From contig JAWVZB010000134.1 of the NCBI GenBank assembly GCA_033722375.1, forward strand, positions 1 through 7,216: a stretch of DNA of 7,216 nucleotides. The letters are read 5' to 3'. This DNA is from JAWVZB01 sp033722375. Lineage in GTDB: Bacteria > Actinomycetota > Nitriliruptoria > Nitriliruptorales > Nitriliruptoraceae. Positions 1 to 6,015 of this stretch are shown in pieces. Below the pieces are notes generated by a model. That model ran no database searches and was not told the DNA's origin. It saw only the letters and a list, made by a program, of their open reading frames with translations. Each line of letters starts with the position of its first letter. The first letter of the stretch is position 1. Made by a program: the position numbers and the translations under genes.

Positions 1-168
1 CGAGTCGACGGCGGCGGCCCCCGGCGGCCCGCCCCACCGCCCCCCGCCGCCAGGCCCCCCCGCCCCGCCGGGGGCGGGCGCTCCCACGTCCGGCGGGCAC
101 CCACGGGCGGGGCGCGTCTCGCTGACCGCGCCCCGCGCTGCGTGGGTCAGGTCACTCGGGCCAGCTGC
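1..168. other. Very C/G-rich tract with no confident gene
   Basis: This stretch lies downstream of the SRPBCC gene and reaches the window edge. The first 90 bases are almost entirely G and C, with long C runs on the plus strand. Plus frame 2 stays open from the window edge to a TAG at 185-187 and would encode a Pro/Ala/Gly-rich tail. That could be the end of a convergent gene, but in DNA this GC-rich open frames are expected by chance and no recognisable domain is seen. A strong GC hairpin at 59-78 is listed separately. Confidence 0.5.
59..78. terminator. GC-only hairpin, possible factor-assisted or bidirectional terminator
   Basis: Bases 59-66 (CCCGCCCC) pair perfectly with 71-78 (GGGGCGGG) around the tetraloop GCCG, giving an 8-bp stem made only of G-C pairs. 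It lies about 90 bp past the stop codon of the SRPBCC gene. There is no T-tract on either side, so it is not a classical intrinsic terminator. Actinobacteria often use hairpins lacking a U-run. The base composition here also makes chance hairpins likely, so the call is tentative. Confidence 0.3.
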
Positions 169-609
169 TCACGCCTCTTCGCAGTAGATCTTGAGACTCT
201 CGAGGCTGGAGCGGACGTCGCGGGCGTACATCTTGTTGACGAGCGCGTCGCCGAGCTTGCCGAAGAACCCTCCCAGGTCGGGGGTCTCCTGGTGGAACGT
301 CACCTTCGTCCCCCCGTCCGCGTCCTCGAAGGTCTCGATGATCTCCCACTCCATGGGCGCCTCGAGGCTGCGAGACACGAAGCGTTCATCGGGCTGCCAC
401 TCGGTGATCTCCGCGGTGAACTCGAACTTCTTCCCCGCGACCTTGACGACGCCGCGGTCGACCGTTCCCTTGCCCCGCTCGCCATCGGACTTCTGCTCGT
501 ACTCGACGAGGTTCGAGTTGATGAGCGCGATCTTGTCCGGGTCGGTGGCGACGGCGAACACTTCCGAACGCGGTCGGTCGATCGTGATCGTTTCGTTGAC
601 GGTTGGCAT
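169..609 (-). CDS. SRPBCC-family (START/Bet v 1-like, polyketide cyclase/dehydrase type) protein
   Basis: This gene encodes 146 residues with the fold pattern of small SRPBCC ligand-binding proteins. An N-terminal strand (VNETITIDRP, 4-13) leads into a helix beginning RSEVFAVATDPDKI. Antiparallel strands follow (VDRGVVKVAGKKFEFTAEITEW, then MEWEIIETFEDADGGTKVTFHQE), and a long C-terminal helix closes the domain (FFGKLGDALVNKM through SLESLKIYCEE). Such proteins bind hydrophobic ligands in a cavity; ligand and reaction cannot be read from the sequence. No signal peptide or membrane segment is seen, so it is probably cytoplasmic. The frame extends upstream to 738, but ATG at 609 is chosen because a purine-rich ribosome binding site (GGAGAAGGGG, 616-625) lies 6 nt before it and the homologous-looking fold begins there. 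It is separated from purE by 183 bp and probably has its own promoter. The family is confident; the function is unknown. Confidence 0.85.
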   Translation of the reverse strand: MPTVNETITIDRPRSEVFAVATDPDKIALINSNLVEYEQKSDGERGKGTVDRGVVKVAGKKFEFTAEITEWQPDERFVSRSLEAPMEWEIIETFEDADGGTKVTFHQETPDLGGFFGKLGDALVNKMYARDVRSSLESLKIYCEEA

Positions 610-792
610 GTAGTGCCCCTTCTCCCTCAGTGGTCGGTCCGCACTCGCGGCCATCCACCCATCGTGGTCGCGGAGGCCGGCAGAGGGAAGGGCTCGCCCT
701 CGAGGGTTGCGATGGTCGCGCGGAACCATGCGGCCCACGCACGGCGGAGCGCACTGCGCGGTCGCCAGACCACGAAGGGAGAACCCCGGGGG
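610..792. other. Intergenic gap between purE and the SRPBCC gene
   Basis: This 183-bp gap is the longest between genes in the window and marks the likely end of the purKE transcript and the start of a separate unit. It holds the ribosome binding site of the SRPBCC gene (616-625). It also holds short palindromes: CCCTCGAGGG at 697-706, an AGGGC/GCCCT inverted repeat at 689-700, and GCGCA/TGCGC at 749-759. None has a T-tract, so I cannot name a terminator. No convincing -35/-10 pair was found for the downstream gene. Confidence 0.5.
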
Positions 793-1302
793 TCACGCCC
801 CGCCGGCCTCCTCGATGACACGGTCGTCCTTGGCGGCCGACTGCTCCGCGAGCTCCGCCCGGTGGTCATCGAGGCGGGCGCGCAGCTCGTCGTCTGCGGT
901 GGCGAGGATCCTCACCGCCAGCAGGCCCGCGTTGGTGGCGTTGCCGACCGCGACCGTCGCCACCGGCACGCCCCGGGGCATCTGGACGATCGACAGCAGC
1001 GAGTCCAGTCCGTCGAGGTTGCGAAGTGGCACCGGCACCCCGATCACCGGGAGGGAGGTCACAGACGCCAGCATCCCGGGTAGGTGGGCGGCACCGCCCG
1101 CACCGGCGATGATGGCCTTGAGTCCGCGCCCCGCCGCCTCCTTGCCGTAGGCGAGCATCCGCTCGGGAGTGCGGTGCGCGGAGGTGACCCGCACCTCCCG
1201 GGGGACGCCGAAGTCGTCGAGGACGTCGACCGCGCCTCGCATCGTCTCGAGGTCGGAATCGGAGCCCATGACCACCCCGACGAGGGGCGTGCGTGCGTTC
1301 AT
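793..1302 (-). CDS. purE: N5-carboxyaminoimidazole ribonucleotide mutase (PurE, class I)
   Basis: PurE converts N5-CAIR, made by PurK, into CAIR in de novo purine synthesis; class I enzymes are cytosolic octamers. The 169-residue product shows the whole family signature: GSDSD (13-17), the SAHRTP loop (41-46) with the catalytic-type His43, the glycine-rich GAGGAAHLPGM segment (67-77), VQMPRGVPVATVAVG (106-120) and NATNAGLLAVRIL (121-133). The length is typical of bacterial PurE. Residues 134-169 form a charged helical tail ending in EEAGGA. The ATG overlaps the purK stop codon as ATGA (1299-1302), indicating translational coupling, with a GAGAGG stretch about 11 nt upstream. The partner PurK is directly upstream, which supports the class I (mutase) assignment rather than a direct AIR carboxylase. 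Confidence 0.97.
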   Translation of the reverse strand: MNARTPLVGVVMGSDSDLETMRGAVDVLDDFGVPREVRVTSAHRTPERMLAYGKEAAGRGLKAIIAGAGGAAHLPGMLASVTSLPVIGVPVPLRNLDGLDSLLSIVQMPRGVPVATVAVGNATNAGLLAVRILATADDELRARLDDHRAELAEQSAAKDDRVIEEAGGA

Positions 1303-2450
1303 GGCTGCATCAGCCTCTCTGCGGCTTCGTTGGCGTTCGCGCGGGCGAGCTCCATGTCGTCGGCCAGGGCCGTGACGTGGCCGATCTTGCGGCCGGGGCG
1401 CTGCTCCTTGCCGTACAGGTGCAGGTGAACGCCCGGGACGGCGAGCGCGTCTGCGATGGTGGCGCGGAGGTCGACCGGCTCGTCGCCCCCGAGCAGGTTG
1501 GTGAGCGCAGCCGCCGGCGCGGCCATCGCCGTGTCACCGAGCGGCCAGTCGAGCACCGCCCGCAGGTGGTTGTGGAACTGCGAGGTGGTGCAGGCTTCGA
1601 TGGTGGCGTGCCCGGAGTTGTGGGGTCGCAGCGCGAGCTCGTTGACCAGCAGCTCGTCGTCGGGTGTCACGAACAGCTCGACCGCCACGACCCCGGTCGC
1701 GTCGATCTTCGCCACGATCTCCTGGCCGAGGTCGCGTGCGCGGGCGGCGAGATCGTCGCCGATCGGGGCGGGCAGGAGCAGCTCGACGAGGATCCCGTCA
1801 CGCTGGACGGTCTCGACCACCGGGTAGGTCACCTGCTCGCCCGACGGCCGCCGTGCCCCGAGCACCGCAACCTCACGCTGGAGGGGCACCTTCTGCTCGG
1901 CATACCACTCGCTGTCCGCCGCCCCCACGACCTCGGCGGCTTCGGCCTCGTCCTCGACGACGACCACGCCCCGCCCGTCGTAGCCGCCCCGTCGTGCCTT
2001 GAGGACCACCGGCCAGCCATGCTCGTCCGCGAAAGCACCCACGGCTGCAGCGTCGCCCGTCTCGGCGAACGGAGGAACCGGGAAGCCCATGTCTCGGAGC
2101 GTCCGGCGCTGGTGCAGCTTGTCCTGCCCGAACCGGACCGCGTCGGGGGAGGGACGCAGGACGTGCCCGTCGGCCGCCAATTGCTGGAGGTGCTCGTTCG
2201 GGGCGAGCTCGTGGTCGAGCGTCAGCACCTCGACGTCCGCAGCCAACGCGCGGAGGTCGTCGAGATCCTCCCAGTCACCGACCCGGTGCGGCATGCCGAT
2301 CAGCACGCCGGGATCGTCGCCCCGACGTGCCAGCACCTCGAGGTGGACGCCGAGATCGATCGCGGCCCGCTGGGTCATCCGCGCGAGCTGGCCCGCCCCG
2401 ACCATGCCGACACGCGCGGTGGAGAAGTCGTCGGCGGGGCGGGGCGTCAT
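1299..2450 (-). CDS. purK: N5-carboxyaminoimidazole ribonucleotide synthase (PurK)
   Basis: PurK uses ATP and bicarbonate to carboxylate AIR to N5-CAIR, which PurE then rearranges. The 383-residue product is an ATP-grasp enzyme. The N-terminal pre-ATP-grasp fold starts at VGMVGAGQLARM (14-25), followed by TLDHELAP (77-84). The central ATP-binding region has VVLKARRGGYDGRG (148-161), including Lys151 and the glycine-rich B-loop, and AEQKVPLQRE (184-193). The metal and phosphate residues follow: VELF with Glu258, VNELALRPHNSGH (269-281), and the C-terminal LYGKEQRPGRKIGHV (345-359). One position differs from the usual form of the motif: NE-[IL]-A-P-RPHNSGH has Leu at residue 274 instead of Pro. 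The frame is open up to an ATG at 2507, but that would overlap the cyclase gene by 31 bp. ATG 2450 (26-bp gap) or GTG 2459 is more plausible; neither has a strong ribosome binding site. Confidence 0.96.
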   Translation of the reverse strand: MTPRPADDFSTARVGMVGAGQLARMTQRAAIDLGVHLEVLARRGDDPGVLIGMPHRVGDWEDLDDLRALAADVEVLTLDHELAPNEHLQQLAADGHVLRPSPDAVRFGQDKLHQRRTLRDMGFPVPPFAETGDAAAVGAFADEHGWPVVLKARRGGYDGRGVVVVEDEAEAAEVVGAADSEWYAEQKVPLQREVAVLGARRPSGEQVTYPVVETVQRDGILVELLLPAPIGDDLAARARDLGQEIVAKIDATGVVAVELFVTPDDELLVNELALRPHNSGHATIEACTTSQFHNHLRAVLDWPLGDTAMAAPAAALTNLLGGDEPVDLRATIADALAVPGVHLHLYGKEQRPGRKIGHVTALADDMELARANANEAAERLMQP

Positions 2451-2476
2451 GCGCGTCACGATAGCCCGCCGGCGGC

Positions 2477-3829
2477 CTACGACTCGGCGAGCTCGAAGAG
2501 GTGCCACTCGCCGGGAACCCCCTTGAGCTCGTGCGTGCCGGCCGGGGTGAACTCGAAGCTCGATCCGAGCAGCACGTCACGGACGGTCGACGACACGACG
2601 GTTGCGCCCCCCGGCGCGTGGTCGCTGACCCTGGCGGCGATGTGGACCGCGATGCCACCGACGTCGTCTCCCCGGACCTCGATCTGGCCACAGTGCAGCC
2701 CGGCCCGCACCCTCACCCCGAGGTGGCTCACGTCTCGATGCAACGTGCGTGCCGCCAACAGTGCCGCCTGGGGGTCAGCGAAGATGGCGAGCGACCCGTC
2801 GCCCGTCGATTTCACGACCCGGCCGCTGTGTTCGCGGACCGTCCGCTCCACCGCCTCCTCGAAGGCATCGAGGGTCGCCCGCCAGGACCGATCCCCCATC
2901 GCGGCGGCGCGATCGGTCGATGAGACGATGTCGGCGAAAAGGACGGCGGCGAACCGGCGGGTCGTCGACTCTGCACGCACGTGCCCGATGAGGTGGCGCT
3001 GAACCTCCTCCAGCAGCAACTCCGGAGCCTCGTAGAACGGCACGTGGTCACGCCCGGGCAGCTCGACCGCACGGACATCGGGGACGTTGTCGGCGAGGTA
3101 GGCGAACTGGTGTGCCGGGACCATCCTGTCGGCCTCGGAGGACAGAACGAGGGTGGGAGCCTGGATCCGTGGGAGGTCGTCGCGGATGTCCAGCTCCTCG
3201 AGGGTGCGGCCGTAACCGGCGATGGCACTCGGCGAAGCGGCACGACGCTGGAAACTCGCCCAACGCTCGATGAACAGCGCATCGTCGACGCGGGACGGAG
3301 CGAACACCGCCACGTCCTTGCCGGAGCCCCAGTTCTCGACTGCTCGAGACACGAACGTGTGGAGTTGCTTCTTGGGGATGCCGAGCGAGACCTCATCCTC
3401 CCGCTCGAGGATCCGAACCCATGCACTGATCGCCACGACCGACTCGACCCGCTGCGGATGGCGTGCAGCGGCGAGAAGCGACTGGGTCCCACCCTCGGAC
3501 AACCCGACGAGAGAGGCGCGCTCGGACCCGACGGTGTCCATCACGCAGATGACGTCGTCGACCCACTCCTCGATCGTCGGGAAGCCGTCCGGCAGCCCGC
3601 GGTCGGACTGTCCCATGCCACGCTTGTCGAAGAGGATCAGCCGCCCCATCCTGGCCAACTCGCGGAGGAAGTCGCCGAAGCCGGGGACGTCCCACATCGT
3701 CTCGAGGTCCGAGAACCATCCCGGCACCCAGACGATGTCACGATCGCCTTCACCGACCACCTGGTAGGCGAGGTGGACTCCGTCGTTCTTGGCGTACTGG
3801 ATCGGCCCCATGCCACGAGACTGCCACAT
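2477..3829 (-). CDS. Alpha/beta-hydrolase fused to class III adenylate/guanylate cyclase
   Basis: This 450-residue protein has two domains. Residues 8-282 are an alpha/beta-hydrolase with an intact-looking catalytic triad: Ser111 in the nucleophile elbow GLSEGG, Asp234 in SSEADRMVP and His262 in GRDHVPF; DKRGMGQSDRG (68-78) is also typical. Residues 292-450 are a class III nucleotide cyclase domain. Metal ligands are Asp300 (LFADIVSST) and Asp344 (STGDG), base-selecting residues are Lys340 and Asp389, and Arg400 is the transition-state arginine. The usual transition-state Asn is His396 (AVHIAAR). Lys plus Asp favour ATP as substrate. No membrane segment is seen. ATG 3829 is preferred because GAGG lies 5 nt upstream and the TetR stop is 13 bp away; ATG 3811 lacks a ribosome binding site. 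Such fusions are known in actinobacteria and other bacteria. The hydrolase may act as a ligand sensor or an esterase; this is inference. Confidence 0.9.
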   Translation of the reverse strand: MWQSRGMGPIQYAKNDGVHLAYQVVGEGDRDIVWVPGWFSDLETMWDVPGFGDFLRELARMGRLILFDKRGMGQSDRGLPDGFPTIEEWVDDVICVMDTVGSERASLVGLSEGGTQSLLAAARHPQRVESVVAISAWVRILEREDEVSLGIPKKQLHTFVSRAVENWGSGKDVAVFAPSRVDDALFIERWASFQRRAASPSAIAGYGRTLEELDIRDDLPRIQAPTLVLSSEADRMVPAHQFAYLADNVPDVRAVELPGRDHVPFYEAPELLLEEVQRHLIGHVRAESTTRRFAAVLFADIVSSTDRAAAMGDRSWRATLDAFEEAVERTVREHSGRVVKSTGDGSLAIFADPQAALLAARTLHRDVSHLGVRVRAGLHCGQIEVRGDDVGGIAVHIAARVSDHAPGGATVVSSTVRDVLLGSSFEFTPAGTHELKGVPGEWHLFELAES

Positions 3830-3842
3830 CGCAACCTCGCCG

Positions 3843-4442
3843 TCACGCGTCGGGCGGCGGGAGCTCACACGTGAGGTAGCGATGGATGGTCGGCGCGATG
3901 GACGCGACGACCTCGTCGGCCGGCATGGAGGCCACCGGCTCGAGGTGGATGAGGTGGCGGATGAACGCGAGCCCCACCAGTTGGCTGGCGACCAGGCTGG
4001 CGCGGCGGCGCACGTCATCGGCGCCCAGCCGCACCAGGAGCGGGGCGAGGATGCTCTCGACCACGAACTCCCGCAGCATGCGGGCCGAGGCCTCGTCGCT
4101 GATCGCGGAGCGGATCAGGATGCGCATCCGGTCGTGGAACTCAGGTTCGTCCCAGATCCCGAGGAACGTCCGCAAGAGCTCTTCGCCGGCGGTGTCGAGC
4201 GTCACCTCCGCGAGTGCGTCCACCACCACCTCGGGCGATACGGGGAAGGCCATCACCGCCGCGAAGAGCTCGCGCTTCGGCCCGAAGTAGTGGTGGACGA
4301 GCGCCGGATCGACCTCGGCGTCGGCGGCGATCTCGCGGATCGTGGCGCCCCGGAAGCCTTCCTCGGCGAACCGACGCCGCGCCGCCGCGAGGATGTCCTC
4401 CCGCGCGGTGCTCTCGCCCGGCCGGCGCCCCGTCCGCGCCAT
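3843..4442 (-). CDS. TetR/AcrR-family transcriptional repressor
   Basis: This is a 199-residue one-domain regulator of usual TetR length. The N-terminal DNA-binding domain (about 13-60) contains a helix-turn-helix with the family pattern AREDILAAARRRFAEEGF, then TIREIAADAEVDPALVHHYFGPKRELF (34-60). The helical C-terminal part would bind a ligand and dimerise. Its ATG shares one base with the stop codon of ATPase 2 (TGATG, 4440-4444), so it is translated from the exporter mRNA. It is therefore the natural candidate to repress the promoter at 7101-7142, which would give negative autoregulation relieved by an exported compound. E. coli has a similar pairing of the TetR protein CecR with the ybhFSR exporter. 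The inducer is unknown. Confidence 0.95.
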   Translation of the reverse strand: MARTGRRPGESTAREDILAAARRRFAEEGFRGATIREIAADAEVDPALVHHYFGPKRELFAAVMAFPVSPEVVVDALAEVTLDTAGEELLRTFLGIWDEPEFHDRMRILIRSAISDEASARMLREFVVESILAPLLVRLGADDVRRRASLVASQLVGLAFIRHLIHLEPVASMPADEVVASIAPTIHRYLTCELPPPDA

Positions 4443-5302
4443 CAGCCGTCCCTCCGTCTGGCGGTCACCTCGAGGAAGACCTCCTCCAACGTCGCCGGGG
4501 CCAGCGCGACCTCGGCGTCGAGGTCACCGAGTGCGGCACGGACCTCGTCCCCGTCCGCCCCCGACACCCGCAGCCGCCGACCGGCTGGAAGCACCGCCAG
4601 GTCGGCGGCCTCGAGCCGCTGCCACGCCTGCTCCCACTGGTTGCTCGTCACCTGCACCGCCTCACGGTCCGCGGCCAGCTCGTCGGCCGCCCCCTGCGCG
4701 ACGACCTGGCCGTCAACGAGCAGCACGATCCGGTCACAGCGTGACGCCTCGTCGAGGTAGTGGGTGGAGACGAGCACCCCCGCACCGGCGTCCGCCACCC
4801 CCCGGATGGTCTCCCACAGCCGCGACCGTCCCAGCGGGTCGACCCCCGACGTGGGCTCGTCGAGGATCACGACCTCGGGATCGTGTGCGAGCGCCACCTC
4901 GAACGCGGCCCGACGCCGCAACCCCAGTGGCAGGGCCCCGATCAGGTCCGCCGCCACCGCCTCCAGCCCGCCGTCACGGATCCCGCTCGGACGATGGCCG
5001 TAGACGTCACCCGACAGGGAGAGATGCTCGGGCAGCGTGAGATCGGTCCAGAGCCCGAGCCCCTGGGGGACGTAGCCGACGCGGCGGCGGGTGCGACGGC
5101 TCGGTGGGCCGCCGGCGAGCTCGACCGTGCCGGAGTCGGGTGCGAGGAGTCCCAGGATCACCTTGATGAGGGTGGTCTTCCCGGCGCCGTTCGCCCCGAC
5201 GAGGCCGATCACCTCCCCGCGCTCGACGTCCAGGGACGCTCCGTCGACCGCGACGACGTCGCCGAAGGCCTTGGTCACCTGGCGTGCCGCGATGGCCGTC
5301 AC
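4442..5302 (-). CDS. ABC-2 type exporter ATPase subunit 2 (YbhF C-half-like)
   Basis: This cytoplasmic ATPase of 286 residues powers the permease. Walker A is GANGAGKT (36-43), the Q-loop VGYVPQ contains Gln80, Walker B is VVILDEP (144-150), the D-loop is GVDP, and the H-loop STHYLDEA contains His181. The signature motif reads LPLGLRRR (124-131) instead of LSGGQ, as in the second half of YbhF-type ATPases. A C-terminal extension (about 212-286) ends in the common LEEVFLEVTARR. The GTG start at 5302 is chosen because it overlaps the stop of ATPase 1 as GTGA and directly precedes the usual first beta-strand; the frame is open further upstream only as a shadow of ATPase 1. It probably pairs with ATPase 1 as a heterodimer whose substrate is unknown. 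Confidence 0.94.
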   Translation of the reverse strand: MTAIAARQVTKAFGDVVAVDGASLDVERGEVIGLVGANGAGKTTLIKVILGLLAPDSGTVELAGGPPSRRTRRRVGYVPQGLGLWTDLTLPEHLSLSGDVYGHRPSGIRDGGLEAVAADLIGALPLGLRRRAAFEVALAHDPEVVILDEPTSGVDPLGRSRLWETIRGVADAGAGVLVSTHYLDEASRCDRIVLLVDGQVVAQGAADELAADREAVQVTSNQWEQAWQRLEAADLAVLPAGRRLRVSGADGDEVRAALGDLDAEVALAPATLEEVFLEVTARRRDG

Positions 5303-6015
5303 ACCGCCACCTCCCGGCTCCGGGCTCGCTTCCGCTCCTCGTCTCGCTGGCGTTCGATGACGACCTCCTCGAGACGACGGCCGCCCGTGATCTCCTCGGG
5401 GTCGCCCCGCAGGAGGCTCCGGCCGCGGTCGAGCACCAGCACCTCGGCGACGCGCTCCGCCTCGTCGAGGTAGGTCGTGGACAGCAGCACCCCGGTCCCG
5501 TCGGCGGCGGCGTGTCCGATCAGACGCCACAGCTCGGCCCGGCTCACGGGGTCGACACCGGTGGTGGGTTCGTCCAGGACGAGGAGCTCGGGCTCGTGCA
5601 GCAGGGCCAGCACGACCGCGAGCTTCTGGCGCATCCCGCCGGACAGCGCCCCGCCCTGCCGGTGACGGGCGTCGGTCAGGTCCGCACGCCGGAGCAGGCG
5701 GGTGGCGCGGTCGTCGGTCGCGACCGGATCCAGCCCGTAGGCGTCGGCGACGAAGGAGAGGTGCTCGTCGACGGTGAGGTCCGCCCAGATGCCGGGCACC
5801 TCCGCCATCGCCCCGATGCGGCGGAGGGCGGGGCGGTGCACCTCCCCGCCGTCCGGGGGAACGAGGCCGGTCACGACCCGCAACAATGTCGACTTGCCGG
5901 CTCCGTCGCCACCCACCACGGCGGTGACGCTGCCGGGTGGGACCCCGACGCTCACACCGTCGAGCGCGAGTTGCCCGCCGTAGCGGACGGTGAGGTCCTC
6001 GACGCCCCAGGTCAT
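5299..6015 (-). CDS. ABC-2 type exporter ATPase subunit 1 (YbhF N-half-like), degenerate Q- and H-loops
   Basis: This 238-residue ABC ATPase has Walker A GGDGAGKS (35-42), a canonical signature LSGGMRQK (124-131), Walker B LLVLDEP (144-150) and the D-loop GVDP (153-156). Two catalytic positions are altered: the Q-loop glutamine is Glu72 (IGAMAEVPGIW, where homologues read MPQ or LPQ), and the H-loop histidine is Thr181 (STTYLDEA). A missing H-loop histidine is, from memory, also seen in the N-terminal half of YbhF/RbbA-type proteins. Together with the odd signature motif of ATPase 2 this predicts one working and one degenerate ATP site in the dimer. ATG 6015 is chosen because it overlaps the permease stop as ATGA (6012-6015). 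The highly charged C-terminus (221-234) is probably a helix. Confidence 0.94.
   Translation of the reverse strand: MTWGVEDLTVRYGGQLALDGVSVGVPPGSVTAVVGGDGAGKSTLLRVVTGLVPPDGGEVHRPALRRIGAMAEVPGIWADLTVDEHLSFVADAYGLDPVATDDRATRLLRRADLTDARHRQGGALSGGMRQKLAVVLALLHEPELLVLDEPTTGVDPVSRAELWRLIGHAAADGTGVLLSTTYLDEAERVAEVLVLDRGRSLLRGDPEEITGGRRLEEVVIERQRDEERKRARSREVAV

Noticed and set aside
697..706. The palindrome CCCTCGAGGG as a terminator or operator
   Set aside because: It is short, has no loop or T-tract, and shows no relation to a promoter. Such palindromes are frequent by chance in this composition.
610..738. N-terminal extension of the SRPBCC protein to an ATG at 738
   Set aside because: The extra 43 residues look non-coding (Arg/Gly/Pro-rich), lie outside the fold, and the internal ATG at 609 has a good ribosome binding site.
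142..1083. A 313-codon plus-strand open frame opposite the SRPBCC gene and purE
   Set aside because: It is a shadow of confident minus-strand genes, with low-complexity Arg/Gly/Val-rich content and no motif.
2466..2475. CCGCCGGCGG palindrome between the cyclase gene and purK as a terminator
   Set aside because: It has no usable loop and no T-tract, and is only 10 bp. It is too weak to separate transcripts.
1293..3002. A 569-codon open frame on the plus strand opposite purK and the cyclase
   Set aside because: It runs antisense to two genes with complete family motifs, has no recognisable domain, and would cross two gene boundaries. Long antisense open frames are expected in high-GC DNA with biased third positions.
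3830..4018. N-terminal extension of the hydrolase-cyclase to an ATG at 4018
   Set aside because: It would overlap the TetR gene by about 175 bp with Ser/Arg-rich sequence. ATG 3829 has a GAGG ribosome binding site and a normal gap.
3789..4760. A 323-codon plus-strand open frame opposite the TetR gene and ATPase 2
   Set aside because: It is antisense to clear TetR and ABC ATPase genes and has no domain of its own.
5303..5530. N-terminal extension of ATPase 2 to an ATG at 5530
   Set aside because: The 76 extra residues are an out-of-frame shadow of ATPase 1. The GTG at 5302 overlaps its stop codon and starts the normal ABC domain.
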